A stretch of 64,000 nt of DNA from Desulfobulbaceae bacterium (GTDB lineage Bacteria > Desulfobacterota > Desulfobulbia > Desulfobulbales > SURF-16). Each line of letters starts with the position of its first letter. The first letter of the stretch is position 1. Below the pieces are notes generated by a model. The model did no database searches and was not told where the DNA came from. It saw nothing but the letters and a program-made list of their open reading frames with translations. A program made the translations under genes and the position numbers. Location of the stretch: positions 124,001-188,000 of the forward strand of contig JAGXFQ010000041.1 in the NCBI GenBank assembly GCA_024637145.1, read 5' to 3'. Shown piece by piece: positions 10,836 to 20,588 of the stretch.

Positions 10836-10994
10836 TACTCCGTAAAACTTAAATATACGTGTGGAATTTCGTTATTGCATACGAACCACAAAAACACGAA
10901 GAGCTTCTTGTTTTTATGTTTTTCTTTGTGCCTTCGTGTCTTTGTGGTTAAAGGCAGAGTTGCATAACTATACGAAACTTTAAGTGATATACTG
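10836..10994. repeat. palindromic MITE-like element
   Basis: A 159-bp stretch built as a nested imperfect palindrome. The inner arms at 10884-10901 and 10932-10949 are complementary at 17 of 18 positions. Further out, TTTCGT/ACGAAA (10867-10872, 10972-10977) and ACTTAAA/TTTAAGT (10847-10853, 10979-10985) also pair. The hexamer CCCTAG occurs directly on both sides (10830-10835 and 10995-11000) and could be a target-site duplication; the left copy contains the stop codon of the deacetylase gene. No transposase is present, so this would be a non-autonomous element or a transcriptional hairpin. Confidence 0.5.
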
Positions 10995-11000
10995 CCCTAG

Positions 11001-11313
11001 GTTCTTGCCTTTGAAATGCCCCCCGGCTGGGAGCCGGCAAGGTGCAGGGGCGGTTGTGGACGTGCCCGATTTCAGCCAGGGCTTTGATCCCGGCGCTCAA
11101 GAGCGGTTTTACTGGTGATGCCGCCATGGGTATCCCCTCTTGCGTCGGGGGGGATCGCCGGCGCGACCGAGATGACGGTCCTTCTTGCTGGCCGTCGTGG
11201 TGAGCACCGCCCGTTGTCGGCGCGGTGTGGATGGTTCTTTTTAAAAAAAAAGCAGGGAAGAACAGGGTGGAGCAGGTCTGCCTGGCGCTCTGTGGCCATG
11301 CCCCAATCTGAGG
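11001..11313. other. GC-rich non-coding stretch
   Basis: About 310 bases between the palindromic element and the lepA stop codon. Overlapping short frames exist on both strands (for example 11115-11333 plus) but have no ribosome site or family signature. It may be a decayed gene or 3' region; I see no RNA gene. Confidence 0.4.
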
Positions 11314-13113
11314 CTAGCCCTGGTCGCTCTTGAGAACGGCCAGGAAGGCCCGCTGGGGGATTTCAACATTGCCGATGATCTTCATCCGTTTCTTGCCGGC
11401 CTTCTGCTTTTCCAGCAATTTGCGTTTGCGGCTGATGTCGCCGCCGTAGCATTTGGCGATGACATCCTTGCGCAGCGCCGAAATGGTGGAGCGGGCCACA
11501 ATATTGCCGCCGATGGCGGCCTGGATGGCAATCTTGAACATCTGCCGGGGGATTTCTTCCTTGAGCTTCTCACAGGCATGGAGGCCGCGGGCCCTGGCGT
11601 TTGCCCGGTGTACAAGTTGGGAAAGGGCATCCACCTTTTCACTGTTAACCAGGATGTCGAGTTTGACCAGATCGCTCTTGCGATAGTCGAACAGGGCATA
11701 GTCAAAAGAGCCATAGCCCTGGGTCACGGACTTGAGGCGGTCATAAAAATCATAGATGACCTCGGCTAAAGGCAGTTCGCAGGTGAACTCGATCCGGCCC
11801 GGCGTGGGATAATGGTAATGGGTATTTTCGCCGCGCCGTTCCATGCAGAGGGTCATCACCGCCCCCATGTATTTTTCCGGCATGTGAATGGTGGCTTTGA
11901 TAAAAGGCTCTTCCGTATAGGCAATGGCGGCAGGATCAGGAAAATGGGCCGGATTGTCCACCTCGAGCATGGTATTGTCGGTGAGGTAAAAGTGGTAGCA
12001 GACCGAAGGCACGGTGAGAATGATGGGGATATCAAATTCCCGCTCCAGCCGTTCCTGGATGACTTCCAGGTGGAGCAGGCCCAGGAAGCCGCAACGGAAA
12101 CCAAATCCCAGGGCAGTGGAGGCATCTTTCTGAAAGGTCAGGGCCGCATCATTTAATTTGAGCTTCTCAAGGGCAGTGACCAGATTTTCATAATCATCGG
12201 TGGAGATGGGATAGATGGAAGAAAACACCACCTGCTGGATCTCCTTGAAGCCGGGCAGGGGAGCGGCACACGGCCTCTCCTTGTGGGTGATGGTGTCGCC
12301 TGGCCGGGTGTCGTTGACCGTTTTGACGCCGGCCAGGATATAGCCTATTTCACCGGCCTGCAGACTCTTCTTCGCCTCTTTCTTGAGACGGAAGATCCCC
12401 ACCTCTTCTACCTTGTAGGAGGTATTGTTTGACATGAAGATGATGGTGTCCCCCTCCTTGACTGTGCCATTGATGATGCGCACGGAAATGATGGTGCCGC
12501 GAAAGGGGTCGTAGCTGGCATCAAAGATGAGGGCCTGTAGGGGCGCCTCTGGATCACCCTCCAGGGGAGGGGGGAGCAGGTGGACAATGGCCTCCAGGAT
12601 TTCATCAACGCCCTGGCCCGTTTTTGCCGAACACATCTGGACCGTCTCCATGTCGAGGCCGAGGTCTTCTTCGATCTGGAAGGCCACCGCTTCTGGGTCG
12701 GCAGAGGGCAGGTCGATCTTGTTGATGACCGGGATGATTGTCAGATCATTTTCCATGGCCAGGTAGAGATTGGCAAGGGTCTGGGCCTGCACGCCCTGGG
12801 CAGCATCAATGAGCAAAAGGGCCCCCTCGCAGGAATTGAGGGCGCGGGAAACCTCGTAGCTGAAATCAACATGGCCGGGGGTATCCACCAGATTAAGCAC
12901 ATAGTGCTTGCCGTCTTTGGCCTGGTAGGGCAAGCAGATGGTCTGGCTTTTTATGGTGATTCCCCTTTCCCGCTCTATGTCCATACTGTCCAGCATCTGA
13001 TCTTTGAATTGACGGGCAGAGACCATGTTGCATTTTTGGATAAGACGGTCAGCCAGAGTTGATTTGCCATGGTCAATATGTGCTATTATGCTGAAATTAC
13101 GAATATTTTTCAT
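11314..13113 (-). CDS. lepA: elongation factor 4 (LepA), ribosome back-translocase
   Basis: Translational GTPase that binds the ribosome and can reverse translocation. The 599-residue length is typical. Motifs: P-loop AHIDHGKST near residue 10, [12 protein letters not shown] near 78 (G2/G3), NKIDLP near 131, and the LepA-specific C-terminal domain ending in [22 protein letters not shown] longer frame begins 47 codons upstream, but its extra residues lack homology features and the family start [18 protein letters not shown] matches 13113. It is not in an operon with a signal peptidase gene as in E. coli. Confidence 0.96.
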   Translation of the reverse strand: MKNIRNFSIIAHIDHGKSTLADRLIQKCNMVSARQFKDQMLDSMDIERERGITIKSQTICLPYQAKDGKHYVLNLVDTPGHVDFSYEVSRALNSCEGALLLIDAAQGVQAQTLANLYLAMENDLTIIPVINKIDLPSADPEAVAFQIEEDLGLDMETVQMCSAKTGQGVDEILEAIVHLLPPPLEGDPEAPLQALIFDASYDPFRGTIISVRIINGTVKEGDTIIFMSNNTSYKVEEVGIFRLKKEAKKSLQAGEIGYILAGVKTVNDTRPGDTITHKERPCAAPLPGFKEIQQVVFSSIYPISTDDYENLVTALEKLKLNDAALTFQKDASTALGFGFRCGFLGLLHLEVIQERLEREFDIPIILTVPSVCYHFYLTDNTMLEVDNPAHFPDPAAIAYTEEPFIKATIHMPEKYMGAVMTLCMERRGENTHYHYPTPGRIEFTCELPLAEVIYDFYDRLKSVTQGYGSFDYALFDYRKSDLVKLDILVNSEKVDALSQLVHRANARARGLHACEKLKEEIPRQMFKIAIQAAIGGNIVARSTISALRKDVIAKCYGGDISRKRKLLEKQKAGKKRMKIIGNVEIPQRAFLAVLKSDQG

Positions 13114-13292
13114 TTTATTCTGTTGACCGTCGGCCTTTTGGCGAGAAGTGAAGAGGGGGGAATGTCTAACTGGAAATTTTTTGCATCTGCCGCAGGAGGC
13201 AGAAGGTGCTTCTTGAAGGTGTATATATAAGAGCCCTTCGCTTGTCAAGAACAACAGCCGGCTGCCTTGTCTGTTCTCCTCCTTTTTGAGGG

Positions 13293-13326
13293 GCGGATTC
13301 TCCCGACAATGGGGGCGAGAATCCGC
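13293..13326. other. stem-loop in the lepA-rpoH intergenic region
   Basis: GCGGATTCTC at 13293-13302 pairs perfectly with GAGAATCCGC at 13317-13326 around a 14-base loop. It lies about 160 bases upstream of rpoH and about 180 bases upstream of lepA on the other strand, in the shared divergent regulatory region. No T-run follows, so it does not look like a terminator. Confidence 0.4.
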
Positions 13327-13484
13327 TGCTCTGAAAGTAAAAAAACGCGCTTTTTATGTCTGGAGATGGTAGTGTGGCCCTTTTGATTTTTGATAAAGTG
13401 GGGCTGCTTTCTGGCTAGGTGCAAGATCTTGGTAGCTGGCTTGAGCAACAACTTTTTCGGCCCCTATAGCTTAGAGGAAAATAG

Positions 13485-14447
13485 TTGCCGGTGAAGAAAC
13501 GAGACACCGATAAAGACGAGCAGTCTAACCTTCATGCGTTGGTTACCCTGCCTGATGATCCCAATCTGCCCACCATAAATCAGTCCGGGCTGCATCGCTA
13601 TCTGCAGGAGATCAGTCAGCATTCCCTCCTGACCAGGGAGGAGACAGACAGACTCGCCCGGAAATTCCATGAGGAGAAAGACCCTGATGCCGCCTATCGG
13701 CTGGTCACCGCCAACCTGCGTCTGGTGGTGAAGGTTTCCATGGATTTCCAGAAATACTGGATGCAAAATTTTCTTGACCTGATCCAGGAAGGGAATGTCG
13801 GCCTGGTGCAGGCGGTGAAAAAGTTTGATCCCTATCGAGGCGTCAAGTTTTCCTATTATGCCGCCTATTGGATCCGTGCTTATATCCTGAAGTTTATTAT
13901 GGATAATTGGCGGCTGGTAAAAATCGGCACCACCCAGGCTCAGCGCAAACTCTTTTTTAGTCTCAATAAGGAGCGCAAGCTTTTGGAGAGTCAGGGGTTT
14001 CTTCCTGAGGCAAAACTGCTGGCTGAACGTCTTAACGTCAAGGAAAGCGAAGTCCTGGAGATGAGTCAACGCATGGACAACTGGGATCTTTCCCTGGAGA
14101 GTCCGGTGCGTGAAGATTCGGATGACGATCAGAAAAGTTTTTTGCCCGATTCCGGCCCTTCCGTGGAGCAGAAAGTTGCCGAGATAGAGATTCGGGAGCG
14201 GATGGGGGACTTGCTGGCCAAACTGAGGGGCAAGCTTAATGAGAAGGAGCAGGTCATTCTGGCTGCTCGTCTGTTGAGCGATGAACCTCTGACCCTGCAA
14301 GATATTGCCGACCAGTTCGGCATTTCTCGGGAACGGGTCCGCCAGATTGAGGCAAATCTGCTGACCAAAATGAAGAAATATCTCGAGCAAGAAGTGCCTG
14401 ATATTCATAGTTTTCTCGACCAGGTATTTGGTCAATGGCAGAATTAA
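13485..14447 (+). CDS. rpoH: RNA polymerase sigma factor RpoH (sigma-32 type)
   Basis: Heat-shock sigma factor of the sigma-70 family, 320 residues. Region 1.2 (GLHRYLQEISQHSLLTREEE-like) is near 32-55, region 2 near 75-145 (DLIQEGNVGLVQAVKKFDP) and the C-terminal region 4 helix-turn-helix near 265-300 (LQDIADQFGISRERVRQIE). The RpoH box QRKLFFSLNKERK near residue 152 separates it from RpoD and RpoS. I place the start at TTG 13485 because AGAGGA lies six bases upstream; GTG at 13491 is the alternative. It is divergent from lepA. Stress-dependent control through the leader is possible but not shown. Confidence 0.92.
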   Translation: MPVKKRDTDKDEQSNLHALVTLPDDPNLPTINQSGLHRYLQEISQHSLLTREETDRLARKFHEEKDPDAAYRLVTANLRLVVKVSMDFQKYWMQNFLDLIQEGNVGLVQAVKKFDPYRGVKFSYYAAYWIRAYILKFIMDNWRLVKIGTTQAQRKLFFSLNKERKLLESQGFLPEAKLLAERLNVKESEVLEMSQRMDNWDLSLESPVREDSDDDQKSFLPDSGPSVEQKVAEIEIRERMGDLLAKLRGKLNEKEQVILAARLLSDEPLTLQDIADQFGISRERVRQIEANLLTKMKKYLEQEVPDIHSFLDQVFGQWQN

Positions 14448-14513
14448 TCTCGCTTTAGCGGGCAGTGTTTAAAAAAATGATAGTCACAGGCTGTGATGTA
14501 AGGAAGAGCGCAC

Positions 14514-15710
14514 ATGAGAGTTCCTCTTTTAGATTTAGGTGAACAACTCGCTCCCCTCCGGGAGGAAATATTGGCAGAGATCACCAGGGTAATGGATTCT
14601 TCCATGTATATTCTGGGTCCTGATGTGGTAAAATTTGAGAAGAATGTGGCTGCTTATTGCCAGACCCAGAGGGGCATAGGGGTGTCAAGCGGCACGGATG
14701 CTCTGCTCTGCGCCTTGATGGGCCTTGGCATTGGTCCCGGCGACAAGGTGCTTACCTCCTCCTACTCCTTTTTTGCCACCATGGGTTCTATTCTGCGGCT
14801 GGGCGCCACCCCTGTTTTTGCCGATATTGATCCCCAGAGCTTTAATATCTCCCCTGCCAAGATGCGCGAGATCCTCAAGCAGGGCGATAAGGATATCAAG
14901 GCCATTATTCCTGTGCATCTTTATGGCCAATGTGCTGCCATGGATGAGATCATGGCCCTGGCTGCTGAATATGACCTGGCTGTGGTGGAAGATGCTGCCC
15001 AGGCCATTGGCGCCTGTTTCCCGGTTGCTGAGGAGGGCGGCGTTCGCTGGCAAAGGGCAGGCAGTTTCGGGGTTGCCGGCTGTTTCTCCTTTTTCCCCAG
15101 TAAGAATCTCGGGGGGATGGGTGATGGTGGCATGATCACGGTTCAGGATGAGGCCTTTGCCCAGGAGCTTGATGTGATCAGGGTCCATGGCGGTAAACCG
15201 AAATATTGTCATGGCGTTCTGGGCGGTAATTTCCGGCTTGATGCCATGCAGGCCGCCATTCTTGATGTGAAATTGCGCTACCTGCCTGAGTGGCATCGGG
15301 GCAGAAGGCAGAATGCCTTGACCTACGAAGCCCTGTTCGCCGAAACCGGCGTGCTTGAAAAGGGCCTGGTTCAGCTGCCCCCGGCACTCTATCGCCCCTA
15401 TGCTGACGAGCCAGTGGCCGGGGCTGATTATCACATTTATAATCAGTATGTTATCCGGGCCCGGGAGAGGGATGCCTTGCGAGACTATCTGCTTGCTCAT
15501 GATGTGGGGGTGGAGATTTATTACCCGGTGCCTCTCCATCGCCAGGAATGCCTTGTCAAGATGGGCTGGCAGGGGCCTGCCCTGCCAGAGACGGATAAGG
15601 CTGCCGCTGAAACCCTGGCCCTGCCCATATTCCCGGAACTGAGCAAGGAGATGCTGGAGTTTGTGGTGGCCCAGATTGCGGGATTCTACCGGGATCGGGG
15701 CATGCTTTGA
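14514..15710 (+). CDS. DegT/DnrJ/EryC1/StrS-family PLP aminotransferase
   Basis: PLP-dependent aminotransferase of the sugar-aminating family, 398 residues. The Schiff-base lysine is K197 in FFPSKNLGGMGDGGM; the PLP-binding aspartate lies in VVEDAAQAIGA near residue 160; the N-terminal VPLLDLGEQLAPLREEI and GVSSGTDALLCALMGLGIG near 60 are family signatures. Members transfer an amino group to a keto-sugar nucleotide for lipopolysaccharide or exopolysaccharide synthesis. It is followed by a terminator and then by a large outer-membrane exporter-like gene, consistent with a polysaccharide role, but no other sugar-nucleotide gene is adjacent. Confidence 0.9.
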   Translation: MRVPLLDLGEQLAPLREEILAEITRVMDSSMYILGPDVVKFEKNVAAYCQTQRGIGVSSGTDALLCALMGLGIGPGDKVLTSSYSFFATMGSILRLGATPVFADIDPQSFNISPAKMREILKQGDKDIKAIIPVHLYGQCAAMDEIMALAAEYDLAVVEDAAQAIGACFPVAEEGGVRWQRAGSFGVAGCFSFFPSKNLGGMGDGGMITVQDEAFAQELDVIRVHGGKPKYCHGVLGGNFRLDAMQAAILDVKLRYLPEWHRGRRQNALTYEALFAETGVLEKGLVQLPPALYRPYADEPVAGADYHIYNQYVIRARERDALRDYLLAHDVGVEIYYPVPLHRQECLVKMGWQGPALPETDKAAAETLALPIFPELSKEMLEFVVAQIAGFYRDRGML

Positions 15711-15783
15711 TGTGATGAGGTACGGCAGCGCTCTCGATTGTAACCTGAATAGTTACATGAAAAGAATAATTTGTGAAACCAGG

Positions 15784-15811
15784 AAAGAGGGACTTTGCGC
15801 CCTCTTTTTTT
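15784..15811 (+). terminator. rho-independent terminator after the DegT gene
   Basis: Perfect 8-bp stem AAAGAGGG (15784-15791) / CCCTCTTT (15800-15807) with an 8-base loop, followed by TTTT. It sits about 75 bases after the aminotransferase stop. The in-frame TTG at 15795 falls in its loop, which argues against that codon as the start of the next gene. Confidence 0.75.
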
Positions 15812-15821
15812 GTTGATTATC

Positions 15822-18800
15822 GTGCAAAAAAAAATCCTCATAGCGCTCTTTTTTCTGCTCTGCATGCCTTGGCCTTTCTCGGTACAGGCCGGGATGGCGG
15901 CCACCCTGCAGGGGTCGGAAAGACCCCTTGTCCCGCCCCATCTTGTTCTCACTGATGTGGCCGAGCAGGGCTGGTGGTCAACATGGCTGAGCGCCAGAGA
16001 CTCTGTGCGGCAGGACAGGCCCGGGGAGGCTCTCCAGCTTTACGCGCTGTTGCTGGCCAACCATCCCCAGCTTCTTGAGGCGCGCTGGGAACGGGCCCGG
16101 CTTCTCCTGGCCCTGGAGAGATACGATGAGGCGGAGAGAGATGTAGAGCAACTCCTGGAGGACAATCCCGACAATCTCTCTTATCAACAGGCTCAGGGAC
16201 TTCTTCTGCTGGCCACGGGCAGAATACAACGGGCAGTGGCCTATCTGGCCAGGGTCTGGGCCGGAGATGAACAAAAAAATAAGGTGGGTGTTAAGCTTTA
16301 TCAGGCCTATATCTCTTTGGGACAAAAGGAGAAGGCCCTGCCTGTTCTGGAAGCGCTCCATCGTAAAAAAGCAGGTGACGTTGCTCTGCAGGAGGCATTG
16401 TTCCGCCTCTCTATAGATCTGGGCAATGATCAACAGGCCCGGGCCCTGGGGGCATCCCTGGCCAATGATAAAGATGTCTCCTTTGAAACCCTGTTGCTTG
16501 TCGCCCAGGTTCATGATCGTCTCGGCCTGAGTCATCTGGCCGCAGAATACTGGCAAAAAATACTTGTTGGCCGGCCCGACTATTCTCCGGCCCATGCCCA
16601 CCTTGCCGTCTATTACAGCGGCCAAGGGCGTGAGGCGGAGGCACTCCCCCATCTCCTGCACAGTTTCAGCAAAGAGCCCGCAAATAATGAGCTGGCCGGC
16701 CGGATCGGCGTCATCTATGTGGGCCAGAATAAGCATCAACAGGCCATTCCCTTTCTTGAGCAGTATCTCTCGGCCTTTCCGGGTGACGCGGCTAAAAGTC
16801 TCGTTCTCGCCCAAAGCTATAGGACAGAGGGCAGTCTGGACAAGAGCAGCCGCCTCTATAGCCGCTATCTGGAGCTGGTTGCAGAGCCGGATGATGAAAT
16901 CCGTCAACAAGCCGCGCAGGTTTTTACCGCAACAGGGGAGACCGAAAAAGCGGTAACCCAGTACGAGCATCTGGTGGGCCGAGGAGGGAGTGGGGCAAAA
17001 TATCTGGTGAATCTGGCCAGAAATCTCTCGGCAACAGGACGTTACCAGGAGGCCCTGCAGAGATGGCGCCAGATTGCCGCCGGCCAGCCAGGGGATCTGG
17101 AGAGTCGTCTGGAGATTCTTTCTCTTCTAGACAAAATGGGGCGCGGGCCTGAGATGGTTGCCATGCTGCAGGAAATCCACGAACTTGATGCCAGCAATTA
17201 TCTCGTCACCTTGAAGCTGGCTGAACACCACTTCCGGCAGGGAGACGAGCAGGCAGGCTGGCATCTTTTTACCCCTCTGGTGGAGAGAGAATTTTTCTCC
17301 CCTGAATTTTTGGCTATTCGGGCCCGGATCTTCCATTTTCTCGGCCTTTCCGAGCATGCCTTCAGGGATATGTCCGAGGTCGTGGCCAAGGAAAATTCGT
17401 CTGATCTCAACAGGTTTATTTTTCTCGATATTGCCGGTGCTCTGGGGCGCCGCGATGTGGTCATGGCTCAGGCGGCCAGCCTTGCTGATAAATCGGTATT
17501 TCTGACGCCTGACGGCCGGCTCAGGTATGCCCGGGCCTTGGGTCGTGTTGGTGAAATAGGTCTGGCTGAAGAAATCTATGAGCGCTTCTTTCTCGAAGAT
17601 GATGTGGAAAATCAGGTTCAGGCTCGCCTGGATGCCGCCGAGATGTATCGACTGTATGGTCTTTTTTATGAGGCGGAGCAACAATATCGTTTGGCTTGGC
17701 TGGATGGGCATGATCAGCGCGCCCTTTTTGCCCTTGTGGATCTCAATCTCTTGCTCGGTGAGGTGGCTGAAGCGGAGTCGTGGCTCAATGCCACCTCAGT
17801 CCATGCGGAGACCTTCCGCTGTCAGCGCTCCCTTTATGAGCTGCGCGTCTTGAACGGGCTGGGAGAATTTGAAGATCTCCTCCTTTTAGGGCGGCAACTT
17901 CTTGCTGCCCCAAAAGGGGAGGTTTGCGCCCCGAAAGAGCGTGCTGAAATAAAGGTCCAGATAGCCAAGGCCTATTTTGAAGAAGGTGACGATGACCAGA
18001 GTCTCGCTCTTCTCACCGCTTTGGTTGCGGATCAAGAGCACTCTTTTTCCGCCCAGGTCAATCTTTTCCATTTTTATTCAGAGCTGGGGGATGAGAAGAG
18101 GGCCAAGGCAACCATGAAAGAGGTCCTGGCTCTGGCGGGTAATGATGCCGGCTTGCTGGCACTCTTTATGGGGGAGGCTCTGAAAAAACGCCTCTATCCG
18201 CTGGCAAGTGTTGCCGGCACGCATCTGCGGGATGCCGCGCCCCTTTCTTTTGGCTATCTGCTGCGCTTTGTCCGGGTGCTTGAACTAAATGGCGAATTCG
18301 ATGAGGCAGACAATCTGGTCAGTAATCTGCTGGCAATGCAGGATGATAATGCCCTCCTTAATCTCTTCGGAGCCAGAGTGGCCCTGGCCTTGGGCCATTA
18401 CGACAAAGGGCTGGCAATGGCTGACAAGGCTTTGGCGCAAAGGTCGCAATGGTCTGCGGCCCTTTTGGTTAAGGCCCGTTTGCAATGGGCGCTTTTTCAC
18501 TGGTCAGAGGCACTTGCCATCTATGGTCAGGCAACTTCCCCCTCCGCCCAGCACTTGTTTCTGGAGCAATGTGCCGCGCAGAATATCGCCCTGCCGCCCC
18601 AGGAAGAACTTTCCTTATGGATGAAGGTGCTGCAGCCCATGGCCCGGCCCGGTCCTCTGGAGAGGAGCCTGGTTGTCGACTTTGTCATGAGCGGCACCTA
18701 TGAACCTGTGGCCCGCCAAGCCGCATCTTTCTATGCCGCCCATCAATGGCAGAAGATATTAAAGCGCGAACGTGCCGCTCGCAAGTCTGTGCAGCGCCGG

Positions 18801-19916
18801 GAATATTATCATGCCGTCAAGCAGTATGAATTTCTGGTGCGGAACCAGGAAGACCCCACGCTGCTTTTTGATCTTGCCGGGGTCTACAGCAGCCTTGACC
18901 GGGTGGGTGATGAGGCCATGGTCTATCAGCGCCTGCAGAGCTATAACCCGGATTTTCCGGGCCTCAATGAGGCCATAAAGAGAAATCATCTCAAGCGGCA
19001 ACCCCGGGCAGGGCTATATTATTCCCATATCCAGAAAAAAGGTCGTTCTGGATATTATGATATAGACCGGGATGCCTTCGGGTTTTCTGGTTGGCTTTCC
19101 CCGCGGCCCCAGAGAGAAATAACAGTGTCCGCTTCTAGAATTCATTATCAATCTCCCACCTCAAATGCTGGATTTTACGGCAAGAGAGCGGATGTGGCGC
19201 TGGGCAGTAAGTTTTTTGATTATGTGCAGCTCGAGGCCAAGGTGGGGGGCCATGCCCTCAGCAATAACAACTCAAGTGTTGGCGTCTATGATTTCAGCGC
19301 CACAGGGCTTGCCGGTGACCGGTTCGAGAGTTATATTGGCATCAAGCGCCAGATTGTAGACGATACCCTGGCCAGTGTTGGTCGTATGGTGATGGCTCAG
19401 GTGTATGAGGGGCGTGCTCAGCTTGATATCACCCCGCACCTGCTGGGGGGAGGAAAGATCAGCCATACAGAGTATTCAGATGATAATGTGATCAACGGTT
19501 ATTCCCTCTGGCTTTCGTCTGTCTTGTTGCCTGAGCCGAATTTTCTCAAGGCCACCTTTCTTTATGAATTTCTCGATGCCCAGGAGAAAAATGAGGCAAC
19601 AGGGGCGCTGCTGAGCGATGGTTTCAGCGCCGCCGACCACCCTTATTGGGCACCGGCGGATTATTCGCGCCAGCATTTTATGGTCAACTATAAGCATAAA
19701 TTCTCCGATGATGTCCTGGGCCGCTCCACACCCAGTTTCTTCACCGCCGGTTATAGTTTCTCCTACGATGTGGATGATAATGCCTCGCATGTTTTCCGGG
19801 CCGGTTTTAACATAGAGATCAGTCATGCCTGGATTCTGAAGATTGATACGGAGTTTGAGGATGCAGATGGGTATCGGACTCGGGACCTCTCGGGAACACT
19901 GCTTTACCGGTGGTAA
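15822..19916 (+). CDS. giant TPR-repeat protein with C-terminal outer-membrane beta-barrel
   Basis: About 1364 residues. A signal peptide (KKILIALFFLLCMPWPFSVQA) is followed by a long periplasmic array of tetratricopeptide repeats (about 50-1030; for example EALQLYALLLANHPQLLEARWE and EKALPVLEALHRKKAGDVAL) and a C-terminal region of about 320 residues rich in alternating aromatic strands ending in LYRW, the terminal aromatic signature of outer-membrane barrels. This architecture is shared by BcsC, PgaA and PelB-type exopolysaccharide exporters. No synthase gene is adjacent, so the polymer is unknown. The start is uncertain: GTG 15822 gives the cleanest signal peptide, TTG 15813 is possible, TTG 15795 lies in a terminator loop. 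Confidence 0.82.
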   Translation: MQKKILIALFFLLCMPWPFSVQAGMAATLQGSERPLVPPHLVLTDVAEQGWWSTWLSARDSVRQDRPGEALQLYALLLANHPQLLEARWERARLLLALERYDEAERDVEQLLEDNPDNLSYQQAQGLLLLATGRIQRAVAYLARVWAGDEQKNKVGVKLYQAYISLGQKEKALPVLEALHRKKAGDVALQEALFRLSIDLGNDQQARALGASLANDKDVSFETLLLVAQVHDRLGLSHLAAEYWQKILVGRPDYSPAHAHLAVYYSGQGREAEALPHLLHSFSKEPANNELAGRIGVIYVGQNKHQQAIPFLEQYLSAFPGDAAKSLVLAQSYRTEGSLDKSSRLYSRYLELVAEPDDEIRQQAAQVFTATGETEKAVTQYEHLVGRGGSGAKYLVNLARNLSATGRYQEALQRWRQIAAGQPGDLESRLEILSLLDKMGRGPEMVAMLQEIHELDASNYLVTLKLAEHHFRQGDEQAGWHLFTPLVEREFFSPEFLAIRARIFHFLGLSEHAFRDMSEVVAKENSSDLNRFIFLDIAGALGRRDVVMAQAASLADKSVFLTPDGRLRYARALGRVGEIGLAEEIYERFFLEDDVENQVQARLDAAEMYRLYGLFYEAEQQYRLAWLDGHDQRALFALVDLNLLLGEVAEAESWLNATSVHAETFRCQRSLYELRVLNGLGEFEDLLLLGRQLLAAPKGEVCAPKERAEIKVQIAKAYFEEGDDDQSLALLTALVADQEHSFSAQVNLFHFYSELGDEKRAKATMKEVLALAGNDAGLLALFMGEALKKRLYPLASVAGTHLRDAAPLSFGYLLRFVRVLELNGEFDEADNLVSNLLAMQDDNALLNLFGARVALALGHYDKGLAMADKALAQRSQWSAALLVKARLQWALFHWSEALAIYGQATSPSAQHLFLEQCAAQNIALPPQEELSLWMKVLQPMARPGPLERSLVVDFVMSGTYEPVARQAASFYAAHQWQKILKRERAARKSVQRREYYHAVKQYEFLVRNQEDPTLLFDLAGVYSSLDRVGDEAMVYQRLQSYNPDFPGLNEAIKRNHLKRQPRAGLYYSHIQKKGRSGYYDIDRDAFGFSGWLSPRPQREITVSASRIHYQSPTSNAGFYGKRADVALGSKFFDYVQLEAKVGGHALSNNNSSVGVYDFSATGLAGDRFESYIGIKRQIVDDTLASVGRMVMAQVYEGRAQLDITPHLLGGGKISHTEYSDDNVINGYSLWLSSVLLPEPNFLKATFLYEFLDAQEKNEATGALLSDGFSAADHPYWAPADYSRQHFMVNYKHKFSDDVLGRSTPSFFTAGYSFSYDVDDNASHVFRAGFNIEISHAWILKIDTEFEDADGYRTRDLSGTLLYRW

Positions 19917-20036
19917 TAGGGCGGGGGCGGGGCCGCCTGTTTCCTGGGTCTATCTACAGGTATGCACTGCGTTATCTCTAAAATAACAAAGATATGAAGG
20001 CTGCTTAAGGCCTGAAAATAGAGGGAGGAAGAAGTG

Positions 20037-20522
20037 ATGGTGGAACGTATACCCATGTCAAAAACAGGTTATACTCGCTTGAAGGAAGAGTTGGAGCGCC
20101 TGCAGAGTAAAGATCGTTACGAGGTGATCAAGTCCATTGAAATTGCCCTCGGGCATGGTGATTTGAAGGAAAATGCCGAATATCATGCCGCCAAAGAGCG
20201 GCAGGGCCATATTGAAGGGCGAATTCAGGAGCTCAAGGACAAACTGGGCCGCTCAGAGGTGATTGACTGTACCAAGGTCAGTGTCGAAAGGGTGGTCTTT
20301 GGCACCAGGGTAACGGTGGTGGATCTCGATACCGATGAAGAAGTCACCTATTGGCTGGTGGGCTCTGATGAGGCGGATGTGAAAAAGGGTAGTATATCCG
20401 TCATGTCACCCTGGGGAAGAGCCTTGATCGGCAAAGAAGAGGGGGACGAGGTGGTGGTGAAGATTCCCAAAGGTATTTTGAATCTGGAAATTATCTCTAT
20501 TGAATGCGGCGATATTCCGTGA
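20037..20522 (+). CDS. greA: transcription elongation factor GreA
   Basis: Binds the RNA polymerase secondary channel and stimulates cleavage of backtracked RNA. The 161-residue protein has the N-terminal coiled coil with the acidic tip segment GDLKENAEYHAAKERQ near residues 40-55 and the C-terminal FKBP-like domain (SPWGRALIGKEEGDEVVVKI). The upstream GGGAGG suits ATG 20037 (8 bases) slightly better than GTG 20034. It is monocistronic, followed by a bidirectional terminator. Confidence 0.95.
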   Translation: MVERIPMSKTGYTRLKEELERLQSKDRYEVIKSIEIALGHGDLKENAEYHAAKERQGHIEGRIQELKDKLGRSEVIDCTKVSVERVVFGTRVTVVDLDTDEEVTYWLVGSDEADVKKGSISVMSPWGRALIGKEEGDEVVVKIPKGILNLEIISIECGDIP

Positions 20523-20554
20523 AGTTTTCCAGAGATCGTCTTGTCTTTTGAAGA

Positions 20555-20588
20555 AAGGGGAGGGGACGCTTGTTCCTTCCCCTTTTTA
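20555..20588. terminator. bidirectional terminator between greA and tetR
   Basis: An imperfect 12-bp stem, AAGGGGAGGGGA at 20555-20566 with TTCCTTCCCCTT at 20573-20584 (two G-U pairs), followed by TTT and preceded by an A-rich segment on the other strand. It can serve both convergent genes. Confidence 0.65.

Noticed and set aside
13114-13254. N-terminal extension of lepA by 47 codons
   Set aside because: LepA proteins begin at [17 protein letters not shown], and the total of 599 residues is normal.
13461-13484. possible tRNA-like sequence before rpoH
   Set aside because: The stretch cannot form a cloverleaf and lacks a T-loop consensus.
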